From Hippasteria phrygiana (Eukaryota > Echinodermata > Asteroidea > Valvatida > Goniasteridae): a stretch of DNA of 64,000 nucleotides. Shown piece by piece: positions 8,376 through 19,500 of this stretch. Both the position numbers and the translations under genes were made by a program. The notes under the pieces were generated by a model that saw only the letters and a program-made list of their open reading frames with translations, was not told where the DNA came from and did not search any database. The stretch lies in NCBI GenBank assembly GCA_037893225.1, contig JAZGUH010000105.1, positions 310,001 to 374,000 on the forward strand. Direction: 5' to 3'. The stretch's first letter is position 1, and every line of letters starts with the position of its first letter.

Positions 8376-9380
8376 TGTTAAAGTGCAAGTGTTAGACAGT
8401 GATAGTGTGCAAGTGCTGGAGTTAGAGTGTTTGAGTTAGGGCCTTGTCACACAAGGCAACTTTAACAAGCAATTTGTGGGCAAGTGACAGCGCTGCAAAC
8501 GAAAAGAAATTCTTGAAGTGCAATAAGGACATTTTTCTTCTTAAGACAATTTGGTGAAAATAAAAAATTGAGAGTGCGGGTTTTGAGAGTGCGGGTTTTG
8601 AGAGTGCGGGTTTTGAGAGTGCGGGTTTTGAGAGTGCGGGTTTTGAGAGTGCGGGTTTTGAGAGTGCGGGTTTTGAGAGTGCGGGTTTTGAGAGTGCGGG
8701 TTTTGAGAGTGCGGGTTTTGAGAGTGCGGGTTTTGAGAGTGCGGGTTTTGAGAGTGCGGATTTTGAGAGTGCGGATTTTGAGAGTGCGGATTTTGAGAGT
8801 GCGGGTTTTGTGGGCAAGTAACAGCGCTGCAGCCGAAAAGTTGTTAGAGTTAAGGGTTTGAGTGCAAGTGTTAGGGTTAAGGTTCGAGTTAGAGTACGGG
8901 TTTTAAGGGTGCGGGTTTTAAGGGTGCGGGTTTTAAGGGTGCGGGTTTTAAGGGTGCGGGTTTTAAGGGTGCGGGTTTTAAGGGTGCGGGTTTTAAGGGT
9001 GCGGGTTTTGGTTTTAAGAGTGCTAGAGTTAAGGCCTTGTTACACAATGCAATTTTAACAAGCAATTTGTGGGCAAGAGACAGAGATAGATAGAGAGAGT
9101 GTTAGACTTACTCGTCTACAAAACACCATAGGTCTGTTGTGCTGATCTAAGCCCGCATCCTACAGCATGATTTCATATGCTCTCTATCTCACTAGGCCTT
9201 TCAGTTCTGTCCAGGATATAATCTTGTAAGGCCTCGAGGTCTTGAATAGCCAGGAGCCGGAGGTTGATCTCTCCTAGAGTTGATGGAAAAATAGAGTAAG
9301 CGAGTTAGGGGTGTTCAAATTAGTTGTTAGAATTAAGGGTTTGAGTGCAAGTGTTAGGGTTAAGGTTCGAGTTAGAGTAC
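8376..9380. repeat. Divergent left edge of the satellite
   Basis: Holds the oldest-looking modules. 8376-8438 is GTTAGAGTG/GTGCAAGTG-rich flank. 8439-8569 is a B copy truncated at its right end. 8578-8809 is fifteen-plus units of GGGTTTTGAGAGTGC, a variant seen nowhere else, three units having GGA for GGG. 8810-8840 is a B fragment starting at GTGGGCAAG. 8841-8897 is the right part of C joined directly to it. 8898-9010 is about seven GGGTTTTAAGGGTGC units. 9032-9077 is the left 46 bp of a B. 9083-9380 is a divergent C. Every junction differs from the standard order seen further right. Confidence 0.9.
8439..8569 (+). mobile_element. Leftmost B module (MITE-like), right end lost
   Basis: Begins GGGCCTTGTCACACAAGG after TTA (8436-8438). 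Compared with the standard left end (GGGCCTTGTTACACACTG) it is closer to the inverse of the standard right end (GGGCCATGTCACACAGGA), so it probably keeps the ancestral terminal repeat. It stops at AAAAAATT and passes straight into the 15-bp array. Confidence 0.85.
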
Positions 9381-9890
9381 GGGTTTTAAGGGTGCGGGTT
9401 TTAAGGGTGCGGGTTTTAGGGGTGCGGGTTTTAGGGGTGCGGGTTTTAGGGGTGCGGGTTTTAGGGGTGCGGGTTTTAGGGGTGCGGGTTTTAGGGGTGC
9501 GGGTTTTAGGGGTGCGGGTTTTAGGGGTGCGGGTTTTAGGGGTGCGGGTTTTAGGGGTGCGGGTTTTAGGGGTGCGGGTTTTAGGGGTGCGGGTTTTAGG
9601 GATGCGGGTTTTAGGGGTGCGGGTTTTAGGGGTGCGGGTTTTAGGGGTGCGGGTTTTAGGGGTGCGGGTTTTAGGGGTGCGGGTTTTAGGGGTGCGGGTT
9701 TTAGGGGTGAGGGTTTTAGGGGTGCGGGTTTTAGGGGTGCAGGTTTTAGGGGTGCGGGTTTTAGGGTGCGGGTTTTAAGGGTGCGGGTTTTAAGGGTGCG
9801 GGTTTTAAGGGTGAGGGTTTTAAGGGTGAGGGTTTTAAAAGTGCGGGTTTTAAGAGTGCGGGTTTTAAGAGTGCGGGTTTTAAGAGTGCT
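9381..9890. repeat. Longest 15-bp minisatellite array, about 34 units
   Basis: Two GGGTTTTAAGGGTGC units, about 23 units of mostly GGGTTTTAGGGGTGC with scattered single-base variants, one 14-bp unit GGGTTTTAGGGTGC at 9756-9769, then GGGTTTTAAGGGTGC units, GAG-containing units, a GGGTTTTAAAAGTGC unit and GGGTTTTAAGAGTGC units ending at GCTAGAGTTA of the next B. Later arrays that end in GCTAGAGTTA mostly repeat this order with fewer units. The four-G-run spacing (loops 5, 3, 5) fits G-quadruplex consensus on the plus strand throughout. Confidence 0.95.
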
Positions 9891-11465
9891 AGAGTTAGGG
9901 CCTTGTTACACACTGCAATTTTAACAAGCAATTTGTGGGCAAGTAACAGCGCTGCAGCCGAAAAGAAATTCTTCAAGTGCAATAAAGACATTTTTCTTCT
10001 TAAGACAATTTGGTGAAAATACAAAATTCCATGTTTTTCTATGTGGAATTTTGTTGGACCCGATTGCCTGAAAATTGTCCTGTGTGACATGGCCCTTAGA
10101 GTGAGAGTGCTTGTGTTTGGGTTAGAATGTGAGAGTAAGAGATAGAGAGACAGGGATAGATAGAGTGTTAGACTTACTCGTCTACAAAACACCATAGGTC
10201 TGTTGTGCTGATCTAAGCCCGCATCCTACAGCATGATTTCATATGCTCTCTATCTCACTAGGCCTTTCAGTTCTGTCCAGGATAATCTTGTATGGCCTCG
10301 AGGTCTTGAACAGCCAGGAGCCGGAGGTTTATCTCTCCTGGAGTTGATGGAAAAATAGAGTAAGCGAGTTAGGGGTGTTCAAATTAGTTGTTAAGAGTTA
10401 AGGGTTTGAGTGCAAGTGTTAGGGTTAACGTTCAAGTTAGAGTGCGGGTTTTAAGGGTGCGGGTTTTAAGGGTGCGGGTTTTAAGGGTGCGGGTTTTAAG
10501 GGTGATGGTTTTAAAAGTGCGGGTTTTAAGAGTGCGGGTTTTAAGAGTGCTAGAGTTAGGGCCTTGTTACACACTGCAATTTTAACAAGCAATTTGTGGG
10601 CAAGTAACAGCGCTGCAGCCGAAAAGAAATTCTTCAAGTGCAATAAAGACATTTTTCTTCTTAAGACAATTTGGTGAAAATACAAAATTCCATGTTTTTC
10701 TATGTGGAATTTGGTTGGACCCGATTGCCTGAAAATTGTCCTGTGTGACATGGCCCTTAGAGTGAGAGTGCTTGTGTTCGGGTTAGAATGTGAGAGTAAG
10801 AGATAGAGAGACAGAGGTTTTAAGGGTGCGGGTTTTAAGGGTGCGGGTTTTAGGGGTGCGGGTTTTAGGGGTGCGGGTTTTAGGGGTGCGGGTTTTAAGG
10901 GTGCGGGTTTTAAGTTAGGGCCTTGTTACACACTGCAATTTTAACAAGCAATTTGTGGGCAAGTAACAGCGCTGCAGCCGAAAAGAAATTCTTCAAGTGC
11001 AATAAAGACATTTTTCTTCTAAAGACAATTTTGTGAAAATAAAAAATTCCATGTTTTTCTATGTGGAATTTGGTTGGACCCGATTGCCTGAAAATTGTCC
11101 TGTGTGACATGGCCCTTAGAGTGAGAGTGCTTGTGTTCGGGTTAGAATGTGAGAGTAAGAGATAGAGAGACAGAGGATTTAAGGGTGCGGGTTTCAAGGG
11201 TGCGGGTTTTAGGGGTGCGGGTTTTAGGGGTGCGGGTTTTAGGGGTGCGGGTTTTAGGGGTGCGGGTTTTAGGGGTGCGGGTTTTAGGGGTGCGGGTTTT
11301 AGGGGTGCGGGTTTTAGGGTGCGGGTTTTAAGGGTGCGGGTTTTAGGGGTGCGGGTTTTAAGGGTGCGGGTTTTAGGGGTGCGGGTTTTAAGGGTGAGGG
11401 TTTTAAAAGTGCGGGTTTTAAGAGTGCGGGTTTTAAGAGTGCGGGTTTTAAGAGTGCTAGAGTTA

Positions 11466-11663
11466 GGGCCTTGTTACACACTGCAATTTTAACAAGCAAT
11501 TTGTGGGCAAGTAACAGCGCTGCAGCCGAAAAGAAATTCTTCAAGTGCAATAAAGACATTTTTCTTCTTAAGACAATTTGGTGAAAATACAAAATTCCAT
11601 GTTTTTCTATGTGGAATTTGGTTGGACCCGATTGCCTGAAAATTGTCCTGTGTGACATGGCCC
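11466..11663. mobile_element. Module B, representative 198-bp MITE-like copy
   Basis: The ends are GGGCCTTGTTACACA... and ...TGTGTGACATGGCCC, imperfect inverted repeats of about 25 bp (five mismatches), flanked by TTA on both sides (11463-11465, 11664-11666). A 3-bp TTA duplication is typical of PIF/Harbinger. An internal hairpin AAATTCCA/TGGAATTT is present. Full copies of the same length include 9898-10095, 10559-10756, 10918-11115, 11915-12112, 12583-12780, 12972-13169, 13663-13860, 14112-14309, 15012-15209, 15371-15568, 20652-20849, 30773-30970, 40110-40307, 50078-50275, 60408-60605 and 63295-63492, and about 75 more through the array. One copy (about 61571-61768) has lost part of its left terminus. 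The last (63926-64000) is cut by the window. Confidence 0.85.
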
Positions 11664-13227
11664 TTAGAGTGAGAGTGCTTGTGTTCGGGTTAGAATGTGA
11701 GAGTAAGAGATAGAGAGACAGAGGTTTTAAGGGTGCGGGTTTTAAGGGTGCGGGTTTTAGGGGTGCGGGTTTTAGGGGTGCGGGTTTTAGGGGTGCGGGT
11801 TTTAGGGGTGCGGGTTTTAGGGGTGCGGGTTTTAGGGGTGCGGGTTTTAGGGGTGCGGGTTTTAAGGGTGCGGGTTTTAGGGGTGCGGGTTTTAAGGGTG
11901 CAGGTTTTAAGTTAGGGCCTTGTTACACAATGCAATTTTAACAAGCAATTTGTGGGCAAGTAACAGCGCTGCAGCCGAAAAGAAATTCTTCAAGTGCAAT
12001 AAAGACATTTTTCTTCTAAAGACAATTTTGTGAAAATAAAAAATTCCATGTTTTTCTATGTGGAATTTGGTTGGACCCGATTGCCTGAAAATTGTCCTGT
12101 GTGACATGGCCCTTAGAGTGAGAGTGCTTGTGTTCGGGTTAGAATGTGAGAGTAAGAGATAGAGAGACAGAGGTTTTAAGGGTGCGGGTTTTAAGGGTGC
12201 GGGTTTTAGGGGTGCGGGTTTTAGGGGTGCGGGTTTTAGGGGTGCGGGTTTTAGGGGTGCGGGTTTTAGGGGTGCGGGTTTTAGGGGTGCGGGTTTTAGG
12301 GGTGCGGGTTTTAGGGGTGCGGGTTTTAGGGGTGCGTGTTTTAGGGGTGCGTGTTTTAGGGGTGCGGGTTTTAGGGGTGCGGGTTTTAGGGGTGCGGGTT
12401 TTAGGGGTGCGGGTTTTAGGGGTGCGGGTTTTAGGGTGCGGGTTTTAAGGGTGCGGGTTTTAAGGGTGCGGGTTTTAAGGGTGCGGGTTTTAAGGGTGCG
12501 GGTTTTAAGGGTGAGGGTTTTAAAAGTGCGGGTTTTAAGAGTGCGGGTTGTAAGAGTGCGGGTTTTAAGAGTGCTAGAGTTAGGGCCTTGTTACACACTG
12601 CAATTTTAACAAGCAATTTGTGGGCAAGTAACAGCGCTGCAGCCGAAAAGAAATTCTTCAAGTGCAATAAAGACATTTTTCTTCTTAAGACAATTTTGTG
12701 AAAATAAATAATTCCATGTTTTTCTATGTGGAATTTGGTTGGACCCGATTGCCTGAAAATTGTCCTGTGTGACATGGCCCTTAGAGTGAGAGTGCTTGTG
12801 TTCGGGTTAGAATGTGAGAGTAAGAGATAGAGAGACAGAGGTTTTAAGGGTGCGGGTTTTAAGGGTGCGGGTTTTAGGGGTGCGGGTTTTAGGGGTGCGG
12901 GTTTTAGGGGTGCGGGTTTTAGGGGTGCGGGTTTTAGGGGTGCGGGTTTTAGGGGTGCGGGTTTTAAGTTAGGGCCTTGTTACACAATGCAATTTTAACA
13001 AGCAATTTGTGGGCAAGTAACAGCGCTGCAGCCGAAAAGAAATTCTTCAAGTGCAATAAAGACATTTTTCTTCTTCAGACAATTTTGTGAAAATAAAAAA
13101 TTCCATGTTTTTCTATGTGGAATTTGGTTGGACCCGATTGCCTGAAAATTGTCCTGTGTGACATGGCCCTTAGAGTGAGAGTGCTTGTGTTCGGGTTAGA
13201 ATGTGAGAGTAAGAGATAGAGAGACAG

Positions 13228-13520
13228 GGATAGATAGAGTGTTAGACTTACTCGTCTACAAAACACCATAGGTCTGTTGTGCTGATCTAAGCCCACATCC
13301 TACAGCATGATTTCATATGCTCTCTATCTCACTAGGCCTTTCAGTTCTGTCCAGGATAATCTTGTATGGCCTCGAGGTCTTGAACAGCCAGGAGCCGGAG
13401 GTTTATCTCTCCTGGAGTTGATGGAAAAATAGAGTAAGCGAGTTAGGGGTGTTCAAATTAGTTGTTAAGAGTTAAGGGTTTGAGTGCAAGTGTTAGGGTT
13501 AACGTTCAAGTTAGAGTGCA
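13228..13520. repeat. Module C, representative ~293-bp copy
   Basis: Starts GGATAGATAGAGTGTTAGAC and ends GTTAGGGTTAACGTTCAAG then TTAGAGTGCA before a 15-bp array. It is not internally repetitive and shows no terminal inverted repeats, so it is not an obvious transposon. Copies start at about 9083 (divergent), 10154, 13228, 14368, 17122, 26266, 27600, 29322, 31403, 32737, 36746, 38539, 42549, 44726, 46150, 47913, 50334, 51963, 54504, 55195, 57438, 59021, 60664, 62306 and 63551. Each standard copy begins 59 bp after the end of a B. None occurs between about 17.4 and 26.2 kb. Its last 60 bp carry TTAGGG-like words resembling the A unit, so A may have grown out of the C right end. Confidence 0.9.
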
Positions 13521-16500
13521 GGTTTTAAGGGTGCGGGTTTTAAGGGTGCGGGTTTTAAGGGTGCGGGTTTTAAGGGTGCGGGTTTTAAGGGTGAGGGTTT
13601 TAAAAGTGCGGGTTTTAAGAGTGCGGGTTTTAAGAGTGCGGGTTTTAAGAGTGCTAGAGTTAGGGCCTTGTTACACACTGCAATTTTAACAAGCAATTTG
13701 TGGGCAAGTAACAGCGCTGCAGCCGAAAAGAAATTCTTCCAGTGCAATAAAGACATTTTTCTTCTTAAGACAATTTTGTGAAAATAAAACATTCCATGTT
13801 TTTCTATGTGGAATTTGGTTGGACCCGATTGCCTGAAAATTGTCCTGTGTGACATGGCCCTTAGAGTGAGAGTGCTTGTGTTCGGGTTAGAATGTGAGAG
13901 TAAGAGATAGAGAGACAGAGGTTTTAAGGGTGCGGGTTTTAAGGGTGCGGGTTTTAGGGGTGCGGGTTTTAGGGGTGCGGGTTTTAGGGGTGCGGGTTTT
14001 AGGGGTGCGGGTTTTAGGGGTGCGGGTTTTAGGGGTGCGGGTTTTAGGGGTGCGGGTTTTAGGGGTGCGGGTTTTAGGGGTGCGGGTTTTAAGGGTGCGG
14101 GTTTTAAGTTAGGGCCTTGTTACACAATGCAATTTTAACAAGCAATTTGTGGGCAAGTAACAGCGCTGCAGCCGAAAAGAAATTCTTCAAGTGCAATAAA
14201 GACATTTTTCTTCTTAAGACAATTTTGTGAAAATACAAAATTCCATGTTTTTCTATGTGGAATTTGGTTGGACCCGATTGCCTGAAAATTGTCCTGTGTG
14301 ACATGGCCCTTAGAGTGAGAGTGCTTGTGTTCGGGTTAGAATGTGAGAGTAAGAGATAGAGAGACAGGGATAGATAGAGTGTTAGACTTACTCGTCTACA
14401 AAACACCATAGGTCTGTTGTGCTGATCTAAGCCCACATCCTACAGCATGATTTCATATGCTCTCTATCTCACTAGGCCTTTCAGTTCTGTCCAGGATAAT
14501 CTTGTATGGCCTCGAGGTCTTGAACAGCCAGGAGCCGGAGGTTTATCTCTCCTGGAGTTGATGGAAAAAAGAGTAAGCGAGTTAGGGGTGTTCAAATTAG
14601 TTGTTAAGAGTTAAGGGTTTGAGTGCAAGTGTTAGGGTTAACGTTCAAGTTAGAGTGCAGGTTTTAAGGGTGCGGGTTTTAAGGGTGCGGGTTTTAAGGG
14701 TGCGGGTTTTAAGGGTGAGGGTTTTAAAAGTGCGGGTTTTAAGAGTGCGGGTTTTAAGAGTGCGGGTTTTAGGGGTGCGGGTTTTAGGGGTGCGGGTTTT
14801 AGGGGTGCGGGTTTTAGGGGTGCGGGTTTTAGGGGTGCGGGTTTTAGGGGTGCGGGTTTTAGGGGTGCGTGTTTTAGGGGTGCGGGTTTTAGGGGTGCGG
14901 GTTTTAAGGGTGCGGGTTTTAGGGGTGCGGGTTTTAAGGGTGAGGGTTTTAAAAGTGCGGGTTTTAAGAGTGCGGGTTTTAAGAGTGCGGGTTTTAACAG
15001 TGCTAGAGTTAGGGCCTTGTTACACACTGCAATTTTAACAAGCAATTTGTGGGCAAGTAACAGCGCTGCAGCCGAAAAGAAATTCTTCAAGTGCAATAAA
15101 GACATTTTTCTTCTTAAGACAATTTTGTGAAAATAAATAATTCCATGTTTTTCTATGTGGAATTTGGTTGGACCCGATTGCCTGAAAATTGTCCTGTGTG
15201 ACATGGCCCTTAGAGTGAGAGTGCTTGTGTTCGGGTTAGAATGTGAGAGTAAGAGATAGAGAGACAGAGGTTTTAAGGGTGCGGGTTTTAAGGGTGCGGG
15301 TTTTAGGGGTGCGGGTTTTAGGGGTGCGGGTTTTAGGGGTGCGGGTTTTAGGGGTGCGGGTTTTAAGTTAGGGCCTTGTTACACACTGCAATTTTAACAA
15401 GCAATTTGTGGGCAAGTAACAGCGCTGCAGCCGAAAAGAAATTCTTCAAGTGCAATAAAGACATTTTTCTTCTTAAGACAATTTTGTGAAAATAAAAAAT
15501 TCCATGTTTTTCTATGTGGAATTTGGTTGGACCCGATTGCCTGAAAATTGTCCTGTGTGACATGGCCCTTAGAGTGAGAGTGCTTGTGTTCGGGTTAGAA
15601 TGTGAGAGTAAGAGATAGAGAGACAGAGGTTTTAAGGGTGCGGGTTTTAAGGGTGCGGGTTTTAAGGGTGCGGGTTTTAGGGGTGCGGGTTTTAGGGGTG
15701 CGGGTTTTAGGGGCGGGTTTTAGGGGTGCGGGTTTTAGGGGTGCGGGTTTTAGGGGTGCGGGTTTTAGGGGTGCGGGTTTTAGGGGTGCGGGTTTTAGGG
15801 GTGCGGGTTTTAGGGGTGCGGGTTTTAGGGGTGCGGGTTTTAGGGGTGCGGGTTTTAGGGGTGCGGGTTTTAGGGGTGCGGGTTTTAGGGGTGCGGGTTT
15901 TAAGGGTGCGGGTTTTAAGGGTGCGGGTTTTAAGGGTGCGGGTTTTAAGTTAGGGCCTTGTTACACAATGCAATTTTAACAAGCAATTTGTGGGCAAGTA
16001 ACAGCGCTGCAGCCGAAAAGAAATTCTTCAAGTGCAATAAAGACATTTTTCTTCTTAAGACAATTTTGTGAAAATAAAAAATTCCATGTTTTTCTATGTG
16101 GAATTTGGTTGGACCCGATTGCCTGAAAATTGTCCTGTGTGACATGGCCCTTAGAGTGAGAGTGCTTGTGTTCGGGTTAGAATGTGAGAGTAAGAGATAG
16201 AGAGACAGAGGTTTTAAGGGTGCGGGTTTTAAGGGTGCGGGTTTTAGGGGTGCGGGTTTTAGGGGTGCGGGTTTTAGGGGTGCGGGTTTTAGGGGTGCGG
16301 GTTTTAGGGGTGCGGGTTTTAGGGGTGCGGGTTTTAGGGGTGCGGGTTTTAGGGGTGCGGGTTTTAGGGGTGCGGGTTTTAGGGGTGCGTGTTTTAGGGG
16401 TGCGTGTTTTAGGGGTGCGTGTTTTAGGGGTGCGGGTTTTAGGGGTGCGGGTTTTAGGGGTGCGGGTTTTAGGGGTGCGGGTTTTAGGGGTGCGGGTTTT

Positions 16501-19500
16501 AGGGGTGCGGGTTTTAAGTTAGGGCCTTGTTACACACTGCAATTTTAACAAGCAATTTGTGGGCAAGTAACAGCGCTGCAGCCGAAAAGAAATTCTTCAA
16601 GTGCAATAAAGACATTTTTCTTCTTAAGACAATTTTGTGAAAATAAAAAATTCCATGTTTTTCTATGTGGAATTTAGTTGGACCCGATTGCCTGAAAATT
16701 GTCCTGTGTGACATGGCCCTTAGAGTGAGAGTGCTTGTGTTCGGGTTAGAATGTGAGAGTAAGAGATAGAGAGACAGAGGTTTTAAGGGTGCGGGTTTTA
16801 AGGGTGCGGGTTTTAGGGGTGCGGGTTTTAGGGGTGCGGGTTTTAGGGGTGCGGGTTTTAAGTGAGGGCCTTGTTACACAATGCAATTTTAACAAGCAAT
16901 TTGTGGGCAAGTAACAGCGCTGCAGCCGAAAAGAAATTCTTCAAGTGCAATAAAGACATTTTTCTTCTTAAGACAATTTGGTGAAAATACAAAATTCCAT
17001 GTTTTTCTATGTGGAATTTGGTTGGACCCGATTGCCTGAAAATTGTCCTGTGTGACATGGCCCTTAGAGTGAGAGTGCTTGTGTTCGGGTTAGAATGTGA
17101 GAGTAAGAGATAGAGAGACAGGGATAGATAGAGTGTTAGACTTACTCGTCTACAAAACACCATAGGTCTGTTGTGCTGATCTAAGCCCACATCCTACAGC
17201 ATGATTTCATATGCTCTCTATCTCACTAGGCCTTTCAGTTCTGTCCAGGATAATCTTGTATGGCCTCGAGGTCTTGAACAGCCAGGAGCCGGAGGTTTAT
17301 CTCTCCTGGAGTTGATGGAAAAATAGAGTAAGCGAGTTAGGGGTGTTCAAATTAGTTGTTAAGAGTTAAGGGTTTGAGTGCAAGTGTTAGGGTTAACGTT
17401 CAAGTTAGAGTGCAGGTTTTAAGGGTGCGGGTTTTAAGGGTGCGGGTTTTAAGGGTGCGGGTTTTAAGGGTGAGGGTTTTAAAAGTGCGGGTTTTAAGAG
17501 TGCGGGTTTTAAGAGTGCTAGAGTTAGGGCCTTGTTACACACTGCAATTTTAACAAGCAATTTGTGGGCAAGTAACAGCGCTGCAGCCGAAAAGAAATTC
17601 TTCAAGTGCAATAAAGACATTTTTCTTCTAAAGACAATTTTGTGAAAATAAAAAATTCCATGTTTTTCTATGTGGAATTTGGTTGGACCCGATTGCCTGA
17701 AAATTGTCCTGTGTGACATGGCCCTTAGAGTGAGAGTGCTTGTGTTCGGGTTAGAATGTGAGAGTAAGAGATAGAGAGACAGAGGTTTTAAGGGTGCGGG
17801 TTTTAAGGGTGCGGGTTTTAGGGGTGCGGGTTTTAGGGGTGCGGGTTTTAGGGGTGCGGGTTTTAGGGGTGCGGGTTTTAAGGGTGCGGGTTTTAGGGGT
17901 GCGGGTTTTAAGGGTGCAGGTTTTAAGTTAGGGCCTTGTTACACAATGCAATTTTAACAAGCAATTTGTGGGCAAGTAACAGCGCTGCAGCCGAAAAGAA
18001 ATTCTTCAAGTGCAATAAAGACATTTTTCTTCTAAAGACAATTTTGTGAAAATAAAAAATTCCATGTTTTTCTATGTGGAATTTGGTTGGACCCGATTGC
18101 CTGAAAATTGTCCTGTGTGACATGGCCCTTAGAGTGAGAGTGCTTGTGTTCGGGTTAGAATGTGAGAGTAAGAGATAGAGAGACAGAGGTTTTAAGGGTG
18201 CGGGTTTTAAGGGTGCGGGTTTTAGGGGTGCAGGTTTTAGGGGTGCGGGTTTTAGGGGTGCGGGTTTTAGGGGTGCGGGTTTTAGGGGTGCGGGTTTTAG
18301 GGGTGCGGGTTTTAGGGGTGCGGGTTTTAGGGGTGCGGGTTTTAGGGGTGCGGGTTTTAGGGGTGCGGGTTTTAGGGGTGCGGGTTTTAGGGTGCGGGTT
18401 TTAAGGGTGCGGGTTTTAAGGGTGCGGGTTTTAAGGGTGAGGGTTTTAAAAGTGCGGGTTTTAAGAGTGCGGGTTTTAAGAGTGCGGGTTTTAAGAGTGC
18501 TAGAGTTAGGGCCTTGTTACACACTGCAATTTTAACAAGCAATTTGTGGGCAAGTAACAGCGCTGCAGCCGAAAAGAAATTCTTCAAGTGCAATAAAGAC
18601 ATTTTTCTTCTTAAGACAATTTTGTGAAAATAAATAATTCCATGTTTTTCTATGTGGAATTTGGTTGGACCCGATTGCCTGAAAATTGTCCTGTGTGACA
18701 TGGCCCTTAGAGTGAGAGTGCTTGTGTTCGGGTTAGAATGTGAGAGTAAGAGATAGAGAGACAGAGGTTTTAAGGGTGCGGGTTTTAAGGGTGCGGGTTT
18801 TAGGGGTGCGGGTTTTAGGGGTGCGGGTTTTAGGGGTGCGGGTTTTAGGGGTGCGGGTTTTAGGGGTGCGGGTTTTAGGGGTGCGGGTTTTAGGGGTGCG
18901 GGTTTTAGGGGTGCGGGTTTTAGGGGTGCGGGTTTTAAGTTAGGGCCTTGTTACACACTGCAATTTTAACAAGCAATTTGTGGGCAAGTAACAGCGCTGC
19001 AGCCGAAAAGAAATTCTTCAAGTGCAATAAAGACATTTTTCTTCTTAAGACAATTTTGTGAAAATAAAAAATTCCATGTTTTTCTATGTGGAATTTGGTT
19101 GGACCCGATTGCCTGAAAATTGTCCTGTGTGACATGGCCCTTAGAGTGAGAGTGCTTGTGTTCGGGTTAGAATGTGAGAGTAAGAGATAGAGAGACAGAG
19201 GTTTTAAGGGTGCGGGTTTTAAGGGTGCGGGTTTTAGGGGTGCGGGTTTTAGGGGTGCGGGTTTTAGGGGTGCGGGTTTTAGGGGTGCGGGTTTTAGGGG
19301 TGCGGGTTTTAGGGGTGCGGGTTTTAGGGGTGCGGGTTTTAGGGGTGCGGGTTTTAAGGGTGCGGGTTTTAGGGGTGCGGGTTTTAAGGGTGCAGGTTTT
19401 AAGTTAGGGCCTTGTTACACAATGCAATTTTAACAAGCAATTTGTGGGCAAGTAACAGCGCTGCAGCCGAAAAGAAATTCTTCAAGTGCAATAAAGACAT

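Noticed and set aside
13228..13520. Module C as a transposon or gene
   Set aside because: No inverted or long terminal repeats, stops in every frame over most of its length, and always in the same place after B, so it behaves as a satellite component.
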